Source: Monocercomonoides exilis
Taxonomy: Eukaryota > Preaxostyla > Oxymonadida > Polymastigidae
DNA: 64,000 bases
Direction of reading: 5' to 3'
NCBI GenBank assembly: GCA_001643675.2
Contig: LSRY02000062.1
Coordinates: forward strand, 62,001-126,000
The stretch's first letter is position 1. Each line of letters begins with the position of its first letter. Made by a program: the position numbers and the translations under genes. Shown here piece after piece: positions 13,332-25,525 of the stretch. The notes beneath the pieces are model-generated. The model did no database searches, was not told the DNA's origin, and saw only the letters and a program-made list of their open reading frames with translations.

Positions 13332-13798
13332 CTCATATATTCCGTTCAATGACCTTGCACCCTCTCGCAAGTTCGACTGTCAAAGTCTTTCCAGCCAATT
13401 AAAAAAAAAAAGAAGAATCATCATCCATTCGCAGGCTCTTCTCTTGATGAAAACCTTTCGAAAAGCAATTTTCCATCACACCTCATCCTTTTCCTTTCTC
13501 TGCAAAATTTCATTTTCCACTCCAATTCAACAACAATCGTCAGACAACCCAATTCTTTCGCAAAATTCATCTTTTCTCACCAGCTGAAGCAGCAGGTGCT
13601 TCTAAATACGTTTCTTCTTTCCTACCCACTTCTCATCGCAAGTAGACTGATTTATGTGGAATTATCTTTCAAACAAAAAAGAAAAAAGAAAATCGTTTTT
13701 TTTTTTTTTCGTTTTGTCCAACAATATTGTATGGGTCTATTTATTGAGCAAACTTTGTTTGGGCTCCGAAACCGAGGGGCGTGCAGAAAAAGCAGGGA

Positions 13799-16700
13799 AT
13801 GATAGGGCAGCGCAACGCACTGGACACCCAGGTTGTGACAGCGATTTCGCGGCAATCGGGGGCGCAAATCTCGGAAGAGATACAAAATATCATTTCGACC
13901 TCCGACAGGGAGATAAAGAAGATCTGTGCGGAGCACTTCGAGGTGTGTGCGGGCTGTTTTTGTGTGCTTTTTCGAACGACCCCCTTTTGAAACGGGGTGC
14001 TTTGCGGTTTTCAGGAGTTTATAAGCTGCTGCCACGAAGTGATAAAAATCAAAGAGGAGATTGAGGACATCACGGCAGAAATCAAAAACGAAGAAAAATG
14101 TGTGGGGCGGTTTGCGTCGGGGATGATCAAGCCGGTATTGTGCTTCAAAGATTTTTTATTTCATTTTGTCATTTTATTTTATTTTATTTTATTTTATTTT
14201 ATTTTATTTTATTTTATTTTATTTTATTTTATTATTAACTGCTTTGGCGCGGCAAATGTGGCTGGGAAGATTGAGTCGCGGCAAAGGCATCTGCGGGCGA
14301 TTGAGCATGTGGACAGCACGATAGGGACGATAAACGAGTGCCTGTCGCTGCTGGACGAGTATGGGCTGCTGCTGAAGCTGCTGGACCAGAAGCGGTTCTT
14401 CGAGTCGCTGAAGTCGATCTACCGGCTGAAGCGGGTGCACTGTGCGCCGCTGCGGTCGGCGTTTGCGTTTGTGGCGCACATCGACGGGACGCTGGACCAG
14501 CTGTCGCAGTCGATCCACCACTGGTCGCTGCTGTCGCTGCACTCGTGGCTGACGGAGGTGCGTGTGAAGCACTACGAGGTGGGGCTGGCGGCGATGGCGG
14601 AAGAGGCGCTGGAGTGGGAGGATGCGGCGGTGCTTGTGATGGAGGAGGCGGAGAAGCGGTTTTCTGGGGTGGAGCTGGAGCAGCTGAGCCGGCGGCGGAT
14701 GACGCTGTTTGAGTTTGTGGGGCTGGACTTCAATGCGGTGCTGCAGTGGGATGCGATCCACACGCACTTTGAGGAGCTGGCGGAGGAGGAGCGTGGCGCG
14801 GGGGGCGAGAGGGGAGACGGGGAAAGCCGGGGGGGCGGGGGCGGAGGGGCAGGAGGGAAAGGGGCGGGAGGAGGCAGCGGGGCTGAGCGGGAGGGGGAGG
14901 AGGCGAACCCGTTTGTGGAGAACCGGCGGTTCCAGGCGAAAAACGACCTGCGGGTGGCAACGTGGTTTCCACATGCGCCGCTGCAAAGGGGAGTTATTCG
15001 CAGACTTCATCATCATCATCATCACAGTCATCTTCATCATCATCATCTTCCTCTATTTCTTCTTCTTCATCATTTGCTGGTGGTGCTTGTGGTTCAGAGG
15101 ATGAGGTGCCGTTTCTGCAGTTTGTGGGGAAGCTTGTGGAGTTCCTGGCGACGGTGCTGGGGTTCTTCATGGTGGAGAACAAAGTGTCGTCGCTGCTGAA
15201 CTCGCCGTCGCATCGGTCGCATGCGATGGCGGCGATTGAGGTGGAGGACAAATGGGACGACACGATCAACACGCTGAAGCAGGTGCTTGCGTCGGAGATG
15301 TTTGAAGTGCTGCCGAACCGGCGGCAGCTGCTGGGGTCGCGATTTGGGGATGGGGAAAAGAGGCCGAGCAATTCGTCAGCTTCTTCTTCGTCATCGTCGT
15401 CATCATCATCATCATCGACATCATCAGATCCAAATGCGGATGATGAGACAGTGTGTGTGGACGAAGGGGAGGAGGTGTTTGCAGATGTGATTGCAGAGCC
15501 GGAGGGGCTGAACGACCGGTTCAGCAAGATTGTGTTTGCGAAGGAGGCGGTGGAGGTGTTTTCGACGTGTGCGGCGAAGCTGCACTACAACACGAGTGTG
15601 CTGGACGACTGGCTGCACGGGTCGCATGTGCTGTTCATCCGGACGCTGCATCCGATCTATGTGTCGCGGGTGAAGACGGTGCTGTGGTCGAGCCGGTTTG
15701 AGCGGGTGTATGTGGCGACGGGGGGAGGAGCTGGAGGCGGTGGTGGGGATGCATCTGACGAAGGCGCAGCTGATGCTGTGCCACCAGCACCAGATAGGGA
15801 TGCAGTACAACTGCCTGGCGAGGGAGGATGGGGCAGACGGGGCAGACGGAGTGGATGGGGCAGGGGTGTGCGCAATGGGGGCAGCGAGGGAGAAAGGGGG
15901 AGGAAGGGGAAGGGGCAGTGTTTGTGCCGTCGTCGGGGCAGACGCTGGTGGGGAGCCGGAGCCAAAGGCAGGGGATCCACCGGGAGGCAGACGCGCTGGT
16001 TGCGCTGGCCACAGGGAGCGAGGGGTCGGAGATATCGCCGCTGCTGCTGCCGCGGTCGCTGCCGGCGGTGTTTCTGTTCTCGTTCATCCCGCAGACGCTG
16101 CTAATCCTGTTCAAGCAGTACGAGTCGTTTGTGCTGCAGTACAACCCGGATCTGAAGGAGTCGCCGGAGGTTGTGCGGGGCGCGCTGGACAAGCTGATTG
16201 ACGAGGGGGTGGTGCCGGCGTTCACGGGGCTGGCGAGCAGGCAGTCGATGGAGCTGCCGCAGATGGCGCAGCTGGTGGTGGACATCCTGATATTCCGGGA
16301 CTCGCTCACGTACATCGAGGAGGATGTGATCTCGCAGTGCAAGCCGGCGTCGTCGTCGCTGATTGCGTCGGCGGCGGCAGCAGCAGCGACAGCATCGACT
16401 TACTCCATCGGCACGCTCACGCTCACGTCAGCTGCACTTGCTCAATCGTCGATATCATCATCTTCATCATCTTCATCATCTTCCTCGTCTTCATCCAAGT
16501 TCTCGTCGTCTTCGTTTGCAGCCGGGTCGTCAGCAGCAGCGGCAGTGCTGTCGGCGCAGCAGTTCCGGCTGAGCCACCGAAGCCATCTGACCGATGCAGC
16601 GAACCGGATTATGCAGAAGATGACGCTGCGGCTGACGTCAAAAGTGATCTGCCTGATTGAGAACCAGTGTCCGATCAGCTGGATGGGAGATGGAGACGGG

Positions 16701-17304
16701 GCGTATGGAAAGAAGCTGGAGTCGTTTGGATCGTCTTTCTCAGTGTTTCTGGCGAACACGATTGTGCCGTCTCTGGCAGTGCTGCCAGCGCGCAAGATCA
16801 TTGAATCGTGGCTGCACTGCATAGCAGCTGTGGAGAACCACTTTGTTGTATGCTATTTTGTCTGAATTGTTTGTTTATTTTGTTTGTTTATTTTGTTTGT
16901 TTATTTTTTGTGTCCTTTGTGACATGTGATGGATTTTGTTGCAGGAGCGGCTGGGAGATCCAAAGCTGAAGGAGTTCAATGCGGGCGGGCTTGTTGCGCT
17001 GGACAAGCTGCTGAAGGAGTTTGGGGGCACAGTGAATGCCGAGTATCCGAGTCTGTCGGCAGCGTTTCCGACGCTGGGGACGCTTCTGGACATTGTGCTG
17101 CGGTCAGGCTGGGCAAACATGGCAGCCGTTCCATTTGTCCGTGCAGATGCTGCGGGGCGGCTGGTGGCTGTGGACCGAAAGAAGATGGGGCGAATGCTGG
17201 AGAAATACCGCGAGCCGAAGCTGCTGGATGCAGGGAAGATCGAAGGGCACAAGCTGCCGAAGAGGAAGGACATCCAGATGGCCATCAAAGAGATGCAGAA
17301 GTGA
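13799..17304 (+). CDS. SEC15: Exocyst complex subunit Sec15 (EXOC6), left copy, frameshifted
   Basis: Sec15 is a subunit of the octameric exocyst that tethers secretory vesicles to the plasma membrane and binds Rab11/Sec4-type GTPases. The ATG at 13799 opens MIGQRNALDTQVVTAISRQS. Introns by frame and GT-AG: 13943-14014, 14135-14269 (contains the ATTTT array) and 16848-16944. The exon after intron 2 has the family's hallmark pattern of a helix around LLDEYGLLLKLLDQKRFFES, then a stretch matching the 'GFFVVED' region as GFFMVENK. Compared with the right copy it carries four homopolymer changes: one A lost near 14985, one G gained near 15720, one G lost near 15862 and one near 15896. All disrupt the frame, so this copy would be non-functional as given. 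It is transcribed away from the gene A copy. Confidence 0.85.
14171..14230. repeat. (ATTTT)12 microsatellite in Sec15 intron 2
   Basis: Twelve perfect ATTTT units inside the intron 14135-14269. The other arm has thirteen units at 24625-24689. Confidence 0.95.
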
Positions 17305-17918
17305 ACGAGGTGCCTGGTTTATGAGACAGCTTGGAGCAACAAAGCCTTTCTCTTCAGAAAGTGGATTGGGGAATGAAGAGATTGGTGGTTTTATCAGCAG
17401 CATTGCGAGCATATATATTTCAGGCAGCAAAGGATAATTTCAGAGACAGCCACATTCAATACACTGATTTTTTTCAGAATAGCATGGAAAAACGGAATTG
17501 TGAAGGTTGATGGCTTGTTGAAAGGAGGAGCTGCTGATCTTTTTTTTAGAGGCGATTCAGCAAACAACTTTGGAAGATGGGATTGCATGGGGCTATTTGA
17601 ACTTCTTTTTGAGTATTTCAGAAAGACTGAGAAAAAGACTGACTGAGAAGCTGGCGAAACGAAAAGAGAGGAAGCAAAAAAGAGTAATAAGAAATTATGA
17701 AAGAAGTCGATTGAAAAGAAGATAAGTTGACTTGCTTTAGAGTTGCAAATTTTTGTTTCAGAATTTTTTTTTGTTATTGATGAGTAAATAGAAAAATTGT
17801 GATAGATTATTTTTGTTTATTTTTTAAATCTTTAACCAATATCTTTTCTTTTAAAGTTGTAACAAAAAAATTATGTTTTTCTATTTTTATCATTTCATAG
17901 AAAAGAAAAAAACAATTA
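17305..17918. other. Downstream of Sec15 and left part of the spacer
   Basis: 17305-17671 is still within the inverted arm (3' flank of Sec15). 17672-17918 is unique spacer, very AT-rich, ending at the TA dinucleotide that flanks the pogo-like element. I see no gene here. Confidence 0.6.
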
Positions 17919-17957
17919 GGGTCATCTTTTTATTGGCACTTTTTTCTAAATTGGCAC
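17919..17957. repeat. Left terminal inverted repeat of the pogo-like element
   Basis: A 39-base repeat matching the reverse complement of 20158-20196 with two adjacent mismatches after base 29. TA precedes it. Confidence 0.9.
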
Positions 17958-18189
17958 AAAAATTTTTTGAAATGAAAAAAAGTTAAAAACACATCAAAAA
18001 AACGCAAAACTCGAATCAATTACTCTTCTAACTTTTCTTTTTCCATTTTCACGTTCAAAGGGGTCAAATTCATCACTTGTTTCATCGTCATCATTCTGAA
18101 TTTTTCTGAATTTCCTTTTCACTTTTTTCTCCAAAGGCAATTCTTCTTCTTCAATTTCCTTTTCTTTTTCTTCTATTTCTTCAACTTTC

Positions 18190-19560
18190 ATCGTGTGATT
18201 TTCATTATATTCATCTCATTCATCAAGAAGCTTTTCTTTTGTTATTTCTTTTCCGAAGAAGTCGAAACTATGTGAATGAGAAGGAATGAAGTATTGAGAA
18301 GACTGGGGAAGCTCCATAAGAACCGATCCAGATCCATTGCTGAGGACTCCGCTGTTAACGAAGGCTTTTTTGATCACCGATGGGGTGAATGTTGCGTGAA
18401 TGACTTGTGACAACACATCCGAAGGGTTGTTCTTTTTGAAGATGAGGAGGTGGATGATGGAGAGCTGTAATTGTTTGAAAGTACCGACTTCAACACTGCA
18501 AATATACCTCTGTCCAGCGGCTGAGATATATGTGTAGGATGAGGAACGAAGGTGATTACGTCTATTTCGGATTCCTTTAAATGTCTCCATACAGATGGAT
18601 CTGCGCGCGATGAGTACGAATATAGGAGAAGAAGGCAATGATGAGATTCTTTTAGAATTCGCTTTCTTCTGTCAATGATAGATGGAAGAAGGACTGTTAA
18701 GGCGTATATTTTGAATGCTGTTTTGTCCATCCAGCCGTTTGTGTTTGGCCAAATGTCAAGCAACGGCGTTAACAGTGTTGTCAGTTCTTTCGGAAGAGTT
18801 GCGCTCGGCCACAGCACGACAGACGGAAGCGAGAAGCCATCAGCAGCGATTCCAGCAACGAAAGTGGCATTCGGCATCCTTTCGGCAGTCTTTTTGAATC
18901 CAGATTGTTCATCTACGGGATGAACAACAATGCCACGTGTAGAAGTTGGAATGCGAAGCGAAGATTCTTCGATATTGAGGATTAATTCCTCTGGATATTT
19001 GTTTTCATCGTGTAATGCTTGTAATTCTGTGTATCACGGCCTTTGGACTTTCAGACAAGATGCTGCAAATCGGAAAATATCAACTTTCTTTGGCAGCGAT
19101 GACTTCAATTCAGGATGGCGCTTTATGAATGTGTGAACTGTCTTCAGAGTTACTGTCTTTTTCTTCTTTTCTTCTTTTTCTCCTTCTTCTTCACTATCGT
19201 TAATTATATTTTCCATCTAAATACAAATTAATATACAATTCAAATATCAATTGCAAACCAGATCGCGCGCTTTTCGTAACAAGAGGCTTGTCCCAGATCT
19301 GAATTCTATTGTTATTTCTTCCAAGAATTGCTTTTCTTTTTCGCAGCTAATAATTGGTGGGTGTACAACTTTTGCAATAGGCCTGCCGTTTTTTTATAGT
19401 TTTTACAGCGTGCTCCAAAGATTTTTTGCTAATTCCACCATTTCTTCCCCGTTGACCAACCTGACAACATTGTCATTCACAATGTGTGCAATCCTTTCCA
19501 ATCTTGTTTCATATTTTCTGTAACGTAATGTGGACATTGCTTCCTTCAGCCGCTTCAACT
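18190..19560 (-). pseudogene. pogo-like DDE transposase remnant
   Basis: Pieces in several frames, in family order on the minus strand. First comes an N-terminal helix-turn-helix-like part (about 19560-19250, with in-frame stops). Next is the CENP-B/pogo linker motif FIKRHPEL near 19110-19135, followed by the first catalytic strand NIEESSLRF (usually 'N.DE'). Then ADGFSLPSVVLWPS and GWMDKTAFKIYALTVLLP appear near 18850-18690. The second acidic strand reads LLLLYSYSSR where the family has 'LLLDGHxSH', so the Asp is lost. It ends with the typical HPTHISQPLDRGIFAVLK. Stops, frameshifts and the missing Asp make it inactive. Confidence 0.85.
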
Positions 19561-20157
19561 TTCTTCTTCACTAGAAATTTCATATATGTATTATGGGTAA
19601 TGATCATTAATATATTTTGGAATTTATTAATTCTCATTAAAGGATTTTAAATTAATATTTAAAATTTTGAATGAATAAGAAATATTTAAAAACCTTTGTG
19701 CAGCCCAATTTCTCATGAAAGCTTAATGGAAGGACTTGCATCCTCCCATTTCCGCCCCATGAGAAATTGGATTTCTTTCAAAATTCAAATATAAGAATAC
19801 TTGACATATGTATATGGGTGATTATTTTTGAAATCATAACTTTTTTCGGAGCGTTGATTTTTAAAATGTCATATTTCTTTGGAGAGGAATTATATATTCG
19901 AAAGAAAAAAAATCATGGAATATTTAAAAAAAAATAAATGCTTGATATTTCAATCATGTTGAAATTATTTTGAAAGGATGAACAACTTTTCAGTGTTCAT
20001 TTGTCAAAATTCAAAGTGAATTCCCAAACCGAAATTTTTATAAGAAAAAATATGAATTCAAAAATAATCACCCATATATACCAATAATATTTTTTAAAAT
20101 ATCATTTGTGTGTCAGATTAATTTTTATTAAAAAAAAAAGTGCCAATCAAGAAAAAA

Positions 20158-20196
20158 GTGCCAATAAAGAAAAAAGTGCCAATAAAAAGATGACCC
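20158..20196. repeat. Right terminal inverted repeat of the pogo-like element
   Basis: Partner of 17919-17957. A further copy of the TTGGCACTTTTTT motif lies just inside it (20140-20157), giving three in total at this end. TA follows at 20197-20198. Confidence 0.9.
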
Positions 20197-21181
20197 TATT
20201 TGAAGAATTTTAATAAATGTTATTGCTTATTACAAAAAATGAAAAATGAAAATTCTTTTCTATTTTCCATATCAAGAATCTTCGTTGAAGGAATTATTGT
20301 TCACCATCTTCTTCAACAAGGTTCAATTTTTAACAATTTGAACAATATTTTTTGCTTTATGAATTTTGTTTCATGCAATCTTTTCAAACATTTTCCTCAT
20401 TTTTGAAAAATTTCTGTTTTATAATTGAATGAGGATGAAAGATTAAGAATAAAAGATTGCAGAAAAGGTTTGAAATAAATCAGTGTTTTTTTCATAAATG
20501 CAAGAATATTGCCCCATGTGTTCAATTATTCAGTTATCCCCTCTTGAGGCACTTGATGTTCTCTGCTTATCCTCTTTCAAACTGCATTTTCAATGAATTC
20601 AAGATGGAAAAGGAGTAGAATGAAATGAAATTTCTGGAAAAGTCTGAGAAAGATATTAAGAAAAAGCATGATAATGTTTTTCAAAACCATATTGAGAAAA
20701 AAAGTTTATCTAGATTGAATTTCCTCCCTCTCTATTTCTTTCTCTTTCGCTTTGGAACCTTTTATTGAAGTTCCTCCAATTATTGTTCATTGCTATTCAC
20801 TTCCATTCTGTTCATCTTTTGAATGGTATTGAATTTCAATTAATCTGAATTGTATGTTGTCTTTCATGTAGAAATAGAATGAAGAAGAAAAGGATGATCA
20901 CAATCGGTGAAATGGAGAAAGATGCTGTGTGAATGTTTGAATGAATGAGGAAGAATGCGTGAGTGAAGTGGAAGATGAAAATGAGATGAATGAATGAGAT
21001 GAATGATTAACATGCGAATTTTGTTGAATATACTTTATTTACCCCAAATATAATGCTTTTGAATGAAATTTTTTCTCTTCTCTTTTATCTTCTTTAATAA
21101 TAAAATCATTTCTTTTTCTCATCATCTTTCGTTATTATCCTTCCTCTTCTGCCATCTTTAAAGATAACTCCATTTTTGTTG
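20197..21181. other. Right part of the spacer, no gene seen
   Basis: AT-rich unique sequence between the pogo-like element and the inner end of the right arm. Only short chance ORFs (for example 20200-20406) are present. Confidence 0.6.
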
Positions 21182-21548
21182 CCTCTCTTTTCGTTTCGCC
21201 AGCTTCTCAGTCAGTCTTTTTCTCAGTCTTTCTGAAATACTCAAAAAGAAGTTCAAATAGCCCCATGCAATCCCATCTTCCAAAGTTGTTTGCTGAATCG
21301 CCTCTAAAAAAAAGATCAGCAGCTCCTCCTTTCAACAAGCCATCAACCTTCACAATTCCGTTTTTCCATGCTATTCTGAAAAAAATCAGTGTATTGAATG
21401 TGGCTGTCTCTGAAATTATCCTTTGCTGCCTGAAATATATATGCTCGCAATGCTGCTGATAAAACCACCAATCTCTTCATTCCCCAATCCACTTTCTGAA
21501 GAGAAAGGCTTTGTTGCTCCAAGCTGTCTCATAAACCAGGCACCTCGT

Positions 21549-24500
21549 TCACTTCTGCATCTCTTTGATGGCCATCTGGATGTCCTTCCTCTTCGGCAGC
21601 TTGTGCCCTTCGATCTTCCCTGCATCCAGCAGCTTCGGCTCGCGGTATTTCTCCAGCATTCGCCCCATCTTCTTTCGGTCCACAGCCACCAGCCGCCCCG
21701 CAGCATCTGCACGGACAAATGGAACGGCTGCCATGTTTGCCCAGCCTGACCGCAGCACAATGTCCAGAAGCGTCCCCAGCGTCGGAAACGCTGCCGACAG
21801 ACTCGGATACTCGGCATTCACTGTGCCCCCAAACTCCTTCAGCAGCTTGTCCAGCGCAACAAGCCCGCCCGCATTGAACTCCTTCAGCTTTGGATCTCCC
21901 AGCCGCTCCTGCAACAAAATCCATCACATGTCACAAAGGACACAAAAAATAAACAAACAAAATAAACAAACAAAATAAACAAACAATTCAGACAAAATAG
22001 CATACAACAAAGTGGTTCTCCACAGCTGCTATGCAGTGCAGCCACGATTCAATGATCTTGCGCGCTGGCAGCACTGCCAGAGACGGCACAATCGTGTTCG
22101 CCAGAAACACTGAGAAAGACGATCCAAACGACTCCAGCTTCTTTCCATACGCCCCGTCTCCATCTCCCATCCAGCTGATCGGACACTGGTTCTCAATCAG
22201 GCAGATCACTTTTGACGTCAGCCGCAGCGTCATCTTCTGCATAATCCGGTTCGCTGCATCGGTCAGATGGCTTCGGTGGCTCAGCCGGAACTGCTGCGCC
22301 GACAGCACTGCCGCTGCTGCTGACGACCCGGCTGCAAACGAAGACGACGAGAACTTGGATGAAGACGAGGAAGATGATGAAGATGATGAAGATGATGATA
22401 TCGACGATTGAGCAAGTGCAGCTGACGTGAGCGTGAGCGTGCCGATGGAGTAAGTCGATGCTGTCGCTGCTGCTGCCGCCGCCGACGCAATCAGCGACGA
22501 CGACGCCGGCTTGCACTGCGAGATCACATCCTCCTCGATGTACGTGAGCGAGTCCCGGAATATCAGGATGTCCACCACCAGCTGCGCCATCTGCGGCAGC
22601 TCCATCGACTGCCTGCTCGCCAGCCCCGTGAACGCCGGCACCACCCCCTCGTCAATCAGCTTGTCCAGCGCGCCCCGCACAACCTCCGGCGACTCCTTCA
22701 GATCCGGGTTGTACTGCAGCACAAACGACTCGTACTGCTTGAACAGGATTAGCAGCGTCTGCGGGATGAACGAGAACAGAAACACCGCCGGCAGCGACCG
22801 CGGCAGCAGCAGCGGCGATATCTCCGACCCCTCGCTCCCTGTGGCCAGCGCAACCAGCGCGTCTGCCTCCCGGTGGATCCCCTGCCTTTGGCTCCGGCTC
22901 CCCACCAGCGTCTGCCCCGACGACGGCACAAACACTGCCCCTTCCCCTTCCTCCCCCCTTTCTCCCTCGCTGCCCCCATTGCGCACACCCCCTGCCCCAT
23001 CCACTCCGTCTGCCCCGTCTGCCCCATCCTCCCTCGCCAGGCAGTTGTACTGCATCCCTATCTGGTGCTGGTGGCACAGCATCAGCTGCGCCTTCGTCAG
23101 ATGCATCCCCACCACCGCCTCCAGCTCCTCCCCCGTCGCCACATACACCCGCTCAAACCGGCTCGACCACAGCACCGTCTTCACCCGCGACACATAGATC
23201 GGATGCAGCGTCCGGATGAACAGCACATGCGACCCGTGCAGCCAGTCGTCCAGCACACTCGTGTTGTAGTGCAGCTTCGCCGCACACGTCGAAAACACCT
23301 CCACCGCCTCCTTCGCAAACACAATCTTGCTGAACCGGTCGTTCAGCCCCTCCGGCTCTGCAATCACATCTGCAAACACCTCCTCCCCTTCGTCCACACA
23401 CACTGTCTCATCATCCGCATTTGGATCTGATGATGTCGATGATGATGATGATGACGACGATGACGAAGAAGAAGCTGACGAATTGCTCGGCCTCTTTTCC
23501 CCATCCCCAAATCGCGACCCCAGCAGCTGCCGCCGGTTCGGCAGCACTTCAAACATCTCCGACGCAAGCACCTGCTTCAGCGTGTTGATCGTGTCGTCCC
23601 ATTTGTCCTCCACCTCAATCGCCGCCATCGCATGCGACCGATGCGACGGCGAGTTCAGCAGCGACGACACTTTGTTCTCCACCATGAAGAACCCCAGCAC
23701 CGTCGCCAGGAACTCCACAAGCTTCCCCACAAACTGCAGAAACGGCACCTCATCCTCTGAACCACAAGCACCACCAGCAAATGATGAAGAAGAAGAAATA
23801 GAGGAAGATGATGATGATGAAGATGACTGTGATGATGATGATGATGAAGTCTGCGAATAACTCCCCTTTTGCAGCGGCGCATGTGGAAACCACGTTGCCA
23901 CCCGCAGGTCGTTTTTCGCCTGGAACCGCCGGTTCTCCACAAACGGGTTCGCCTCCTCCCCCTCCCGCTCAGCCCCGCTGCCTCCTCCCGCCCCTTTCCC
24001 TCCTGCCCCTCCGCCCCCGCCCCGCCGGCTTTCCCCGTCTCCCCTCTCGCCCCCCGCGCCACGCTCCTCCTCCGCCAGCTCCTCAAAGTGCGTGTGGATC
24101 GCATCCCACTGCAGCACCGCATTGAAGTCCAGCCCCACAAACTCAAACAGCGTCATCCGCCGCCGGCTCAGCTGCTCCAGCTCCACCCCAGAAAACCGCT
24201 TCTCCGCCTCCTCCATCACAAGCACCGCCGCATCCTCCCACTCCAGCGCCTCTTCCGCCATCGCCGCCAGCCCCACCTCGTAGTGCTTCACACGCACCTC
24301 CGTCAGCCACGAGTGCAGCGACAGCAGCGACCAGTGGTGGATCGACTGCGACAGCTGGTCCAGCGTCCCGTCGATGTGCGCCACAAACGCAAACGCCGAC
24401 CGCAGCGGCGCACAGTGCACCCGCTTCAGCCGGTAGATCGACTTCAGCGACTCGAAGAACCGCTTCTGGTCCAGCAGCTTCAGCAGCAGCCCATACTCGT

Positions 24501-25061
24501 CCAGCAGCGACAGGCACTCGTTTATCGTCCCTATCGTGCTGTCCACATGCTCAATCGCCCGCAGATGCCTTTGCCGCGACTCAATCTTCCCAGCCACATT
24601 TGCCGCGCCAAAGCAGTTAATAATAAAATAAAATAAAATAAAATAAAATAAAATAAAATAAAATAAAATAAAATAAAATAAAATAAAATGACAAAATGAA
24701 ATAAAAAATCTTTGAAGCACAATACCGGCTTGATCATCCCCGACGCAAACCGCCCCACACATTTTTCTTCGTTTTTGATTTCTGCCGTGATGTCCTCAAT
24801 CTCCTCTTTGATTTTTATCACTTCGTGGCAGCAGCTTATAAACTCCTGAAAACCGCAAAGCACCCCGTTTCAAAAGGGGGTCGTTCGAAAAAGCACACAA
24901 AAACAGCCCGCACACACCTCGAAGTGCTCCGCACAGATCTTCTTTATCTCCCTGTCGGAGGTCGAAATGATATTTTGTATCTCTTCCGAGATTTGCGCCC
25001 CCGATTGCCGCGAAATCGCTGTCACAACCTGGGTGTCCAGTGCGTTGCGCTGCCCTATCAT
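21549..25061 (-). CDS. SEC15: Exocyst complex subunit Sec15 (EXOC6), right copy, intact
   Basis: Same gene as 13799-17304 in inverted orientation, with a continuous frame through the large central exon. Exon 1 is 25061-24918 (48 codons) and exon 2 is 24845-24726 (40 codons); a third intron holds the ATTTT array and the last intron lies near 21990-21909. The N-terminal part (SDREIKKICAEHFE, then EFISCCHEVIKIKEEIEDI) fits the Sec15 N-terminal coiled coil; LDQKRFFESLKSIYRL, GFFMVENK, FIPQTLLILFKQYESFV and the C-terminal helical bundle ending PKRKDIQMAIKEMQK follow in family order. Inserts of Ser, Gly/Glu and Ala runs interrupt the fold and are lineage-specific. Length of about 1050 residues exceeds the usual ~800 because of them. 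Recognition is by motif order from family knowledge, not by a search. Confidence 0.88.
24625..24689. repeat. (AAAAT)13 microsatellite in Sec15 intron 2, right copy
   Basis: Thirteen units, one more than the left copy at 14171-14230. Confidence 0.95.
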
Positions 25062-25525
25062 TCCCTGCTTTTTCTGCACGCCCCTCGGTTTCGGAGCCCA
25101 AACAAAGTTTGCTCAATAAATAGACCCATACAATATTGTTGGACAAAACGAAAAAAAAAAACGATTTTTCTTTTTTTCTTTTTTGTTTGAAAGATAATTC
25201 CACATAAATCAGTCTACTTGCGATGAGAAGTGGGTAGGAAAGAAGAAACGTATTTAGAAGCACCTGCTGCTTCAGCTGGTGAGAAAAGATGAATTTTGCG
25301 AAAGAATTGGGTTGTCTGACGATTGTTGTTGAATTGGAGTGGAAAATGAAATTTTGCAGAGAAAGGAAAAGGATGAGGTGTGATGGAAAATTGCTTTTCG
25401 AAAGGTTTTCATCAAGAGAAGAGCCTGCGAATGGATGATGATTCTTCTTTTTTTTTAATTGGCTGGAAAGACTTTGACAGTCGAACTTGCGAGAGGGTGC
25501 AAGGTCATTGAACGGAATATATGAG

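Larger units (their letters stand above)
11756..13798. other. Region between gene A and Sec15 (left copy), with small candidate ORFs
   Basis: Divergent intergenic region: gene A starts at 11755 going left and Sec15 at 13799 going right. The first ~500 bases are AT-rich without coding signs. From about 12420 to 13370 the minus strand is purine-rich, as in the confirmed genes of this window, and holds small ORFs (see 12453-12671 and 13092-13331). The plus strand also has ORFs of 143 and 185 codons at 12308-12739 and 12100-12657, but their His/Cys/Ser-rich composition looks like antisense shadow. Confidence 0.5.
1..17671. repeat. Left arm of a ~17.7 kb inverted duplication
   Basis: The reverse complement of this segment matches 21182-38866 almost base for base. 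Mirror positions sum to 38867 at the window start and 38853 at the inner end, so the net length difference is only 14 bases. The inner breakpoint is sharp: both arms share the text up to AAAAGAGAGG (17671 on the left, 21182 on the right) and are unrelated beyond it. The arm starts at the window edge in the middle of gene B, so its outer end is not seen. It carries partial gene B, gene A, small candidate ORFs and Sec15. Confidence 0.97.
17919..20196 (-). mobile_element. Decayed pogo/Tigger-like (Tc1/mariner superfamily) DNA transposon, 2278 bp
   Basis: Both ends begin GGGTCATCTTTTTATTGGCA as inverted repeats; 37 of the first 39 bases agree and the first 29 are identical. The element is flanked by TA on each side (17917-17918 and 20197-20198), the target duplication of the Tc1/mariner/pogo group. 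Sub-terminal motif TTGGCACTTTTTT occurs once intact and once as a variant at the left end and three times at the right end, like transposase binding sites. The minus strand carries a broken transposase. The whole element lies in the spacer of the inverted duplication. Confidence 0.9.

Noticed and set aside
14171-14230. Translation of the ATTTT array as FYFILFYFIL repeats within Sec15
   Set aside because: GT-AG signals at 14135 and 14269 remove it in phase, and Sec15 has no such segment; it is intronic.
17672-21181. Telomere or centromere-like function for the palindrome spacer
   Set aside because: No TTAGGG-type array or satellite is present; the spacer is explained by AT-rich unique sequence plus one transposon.
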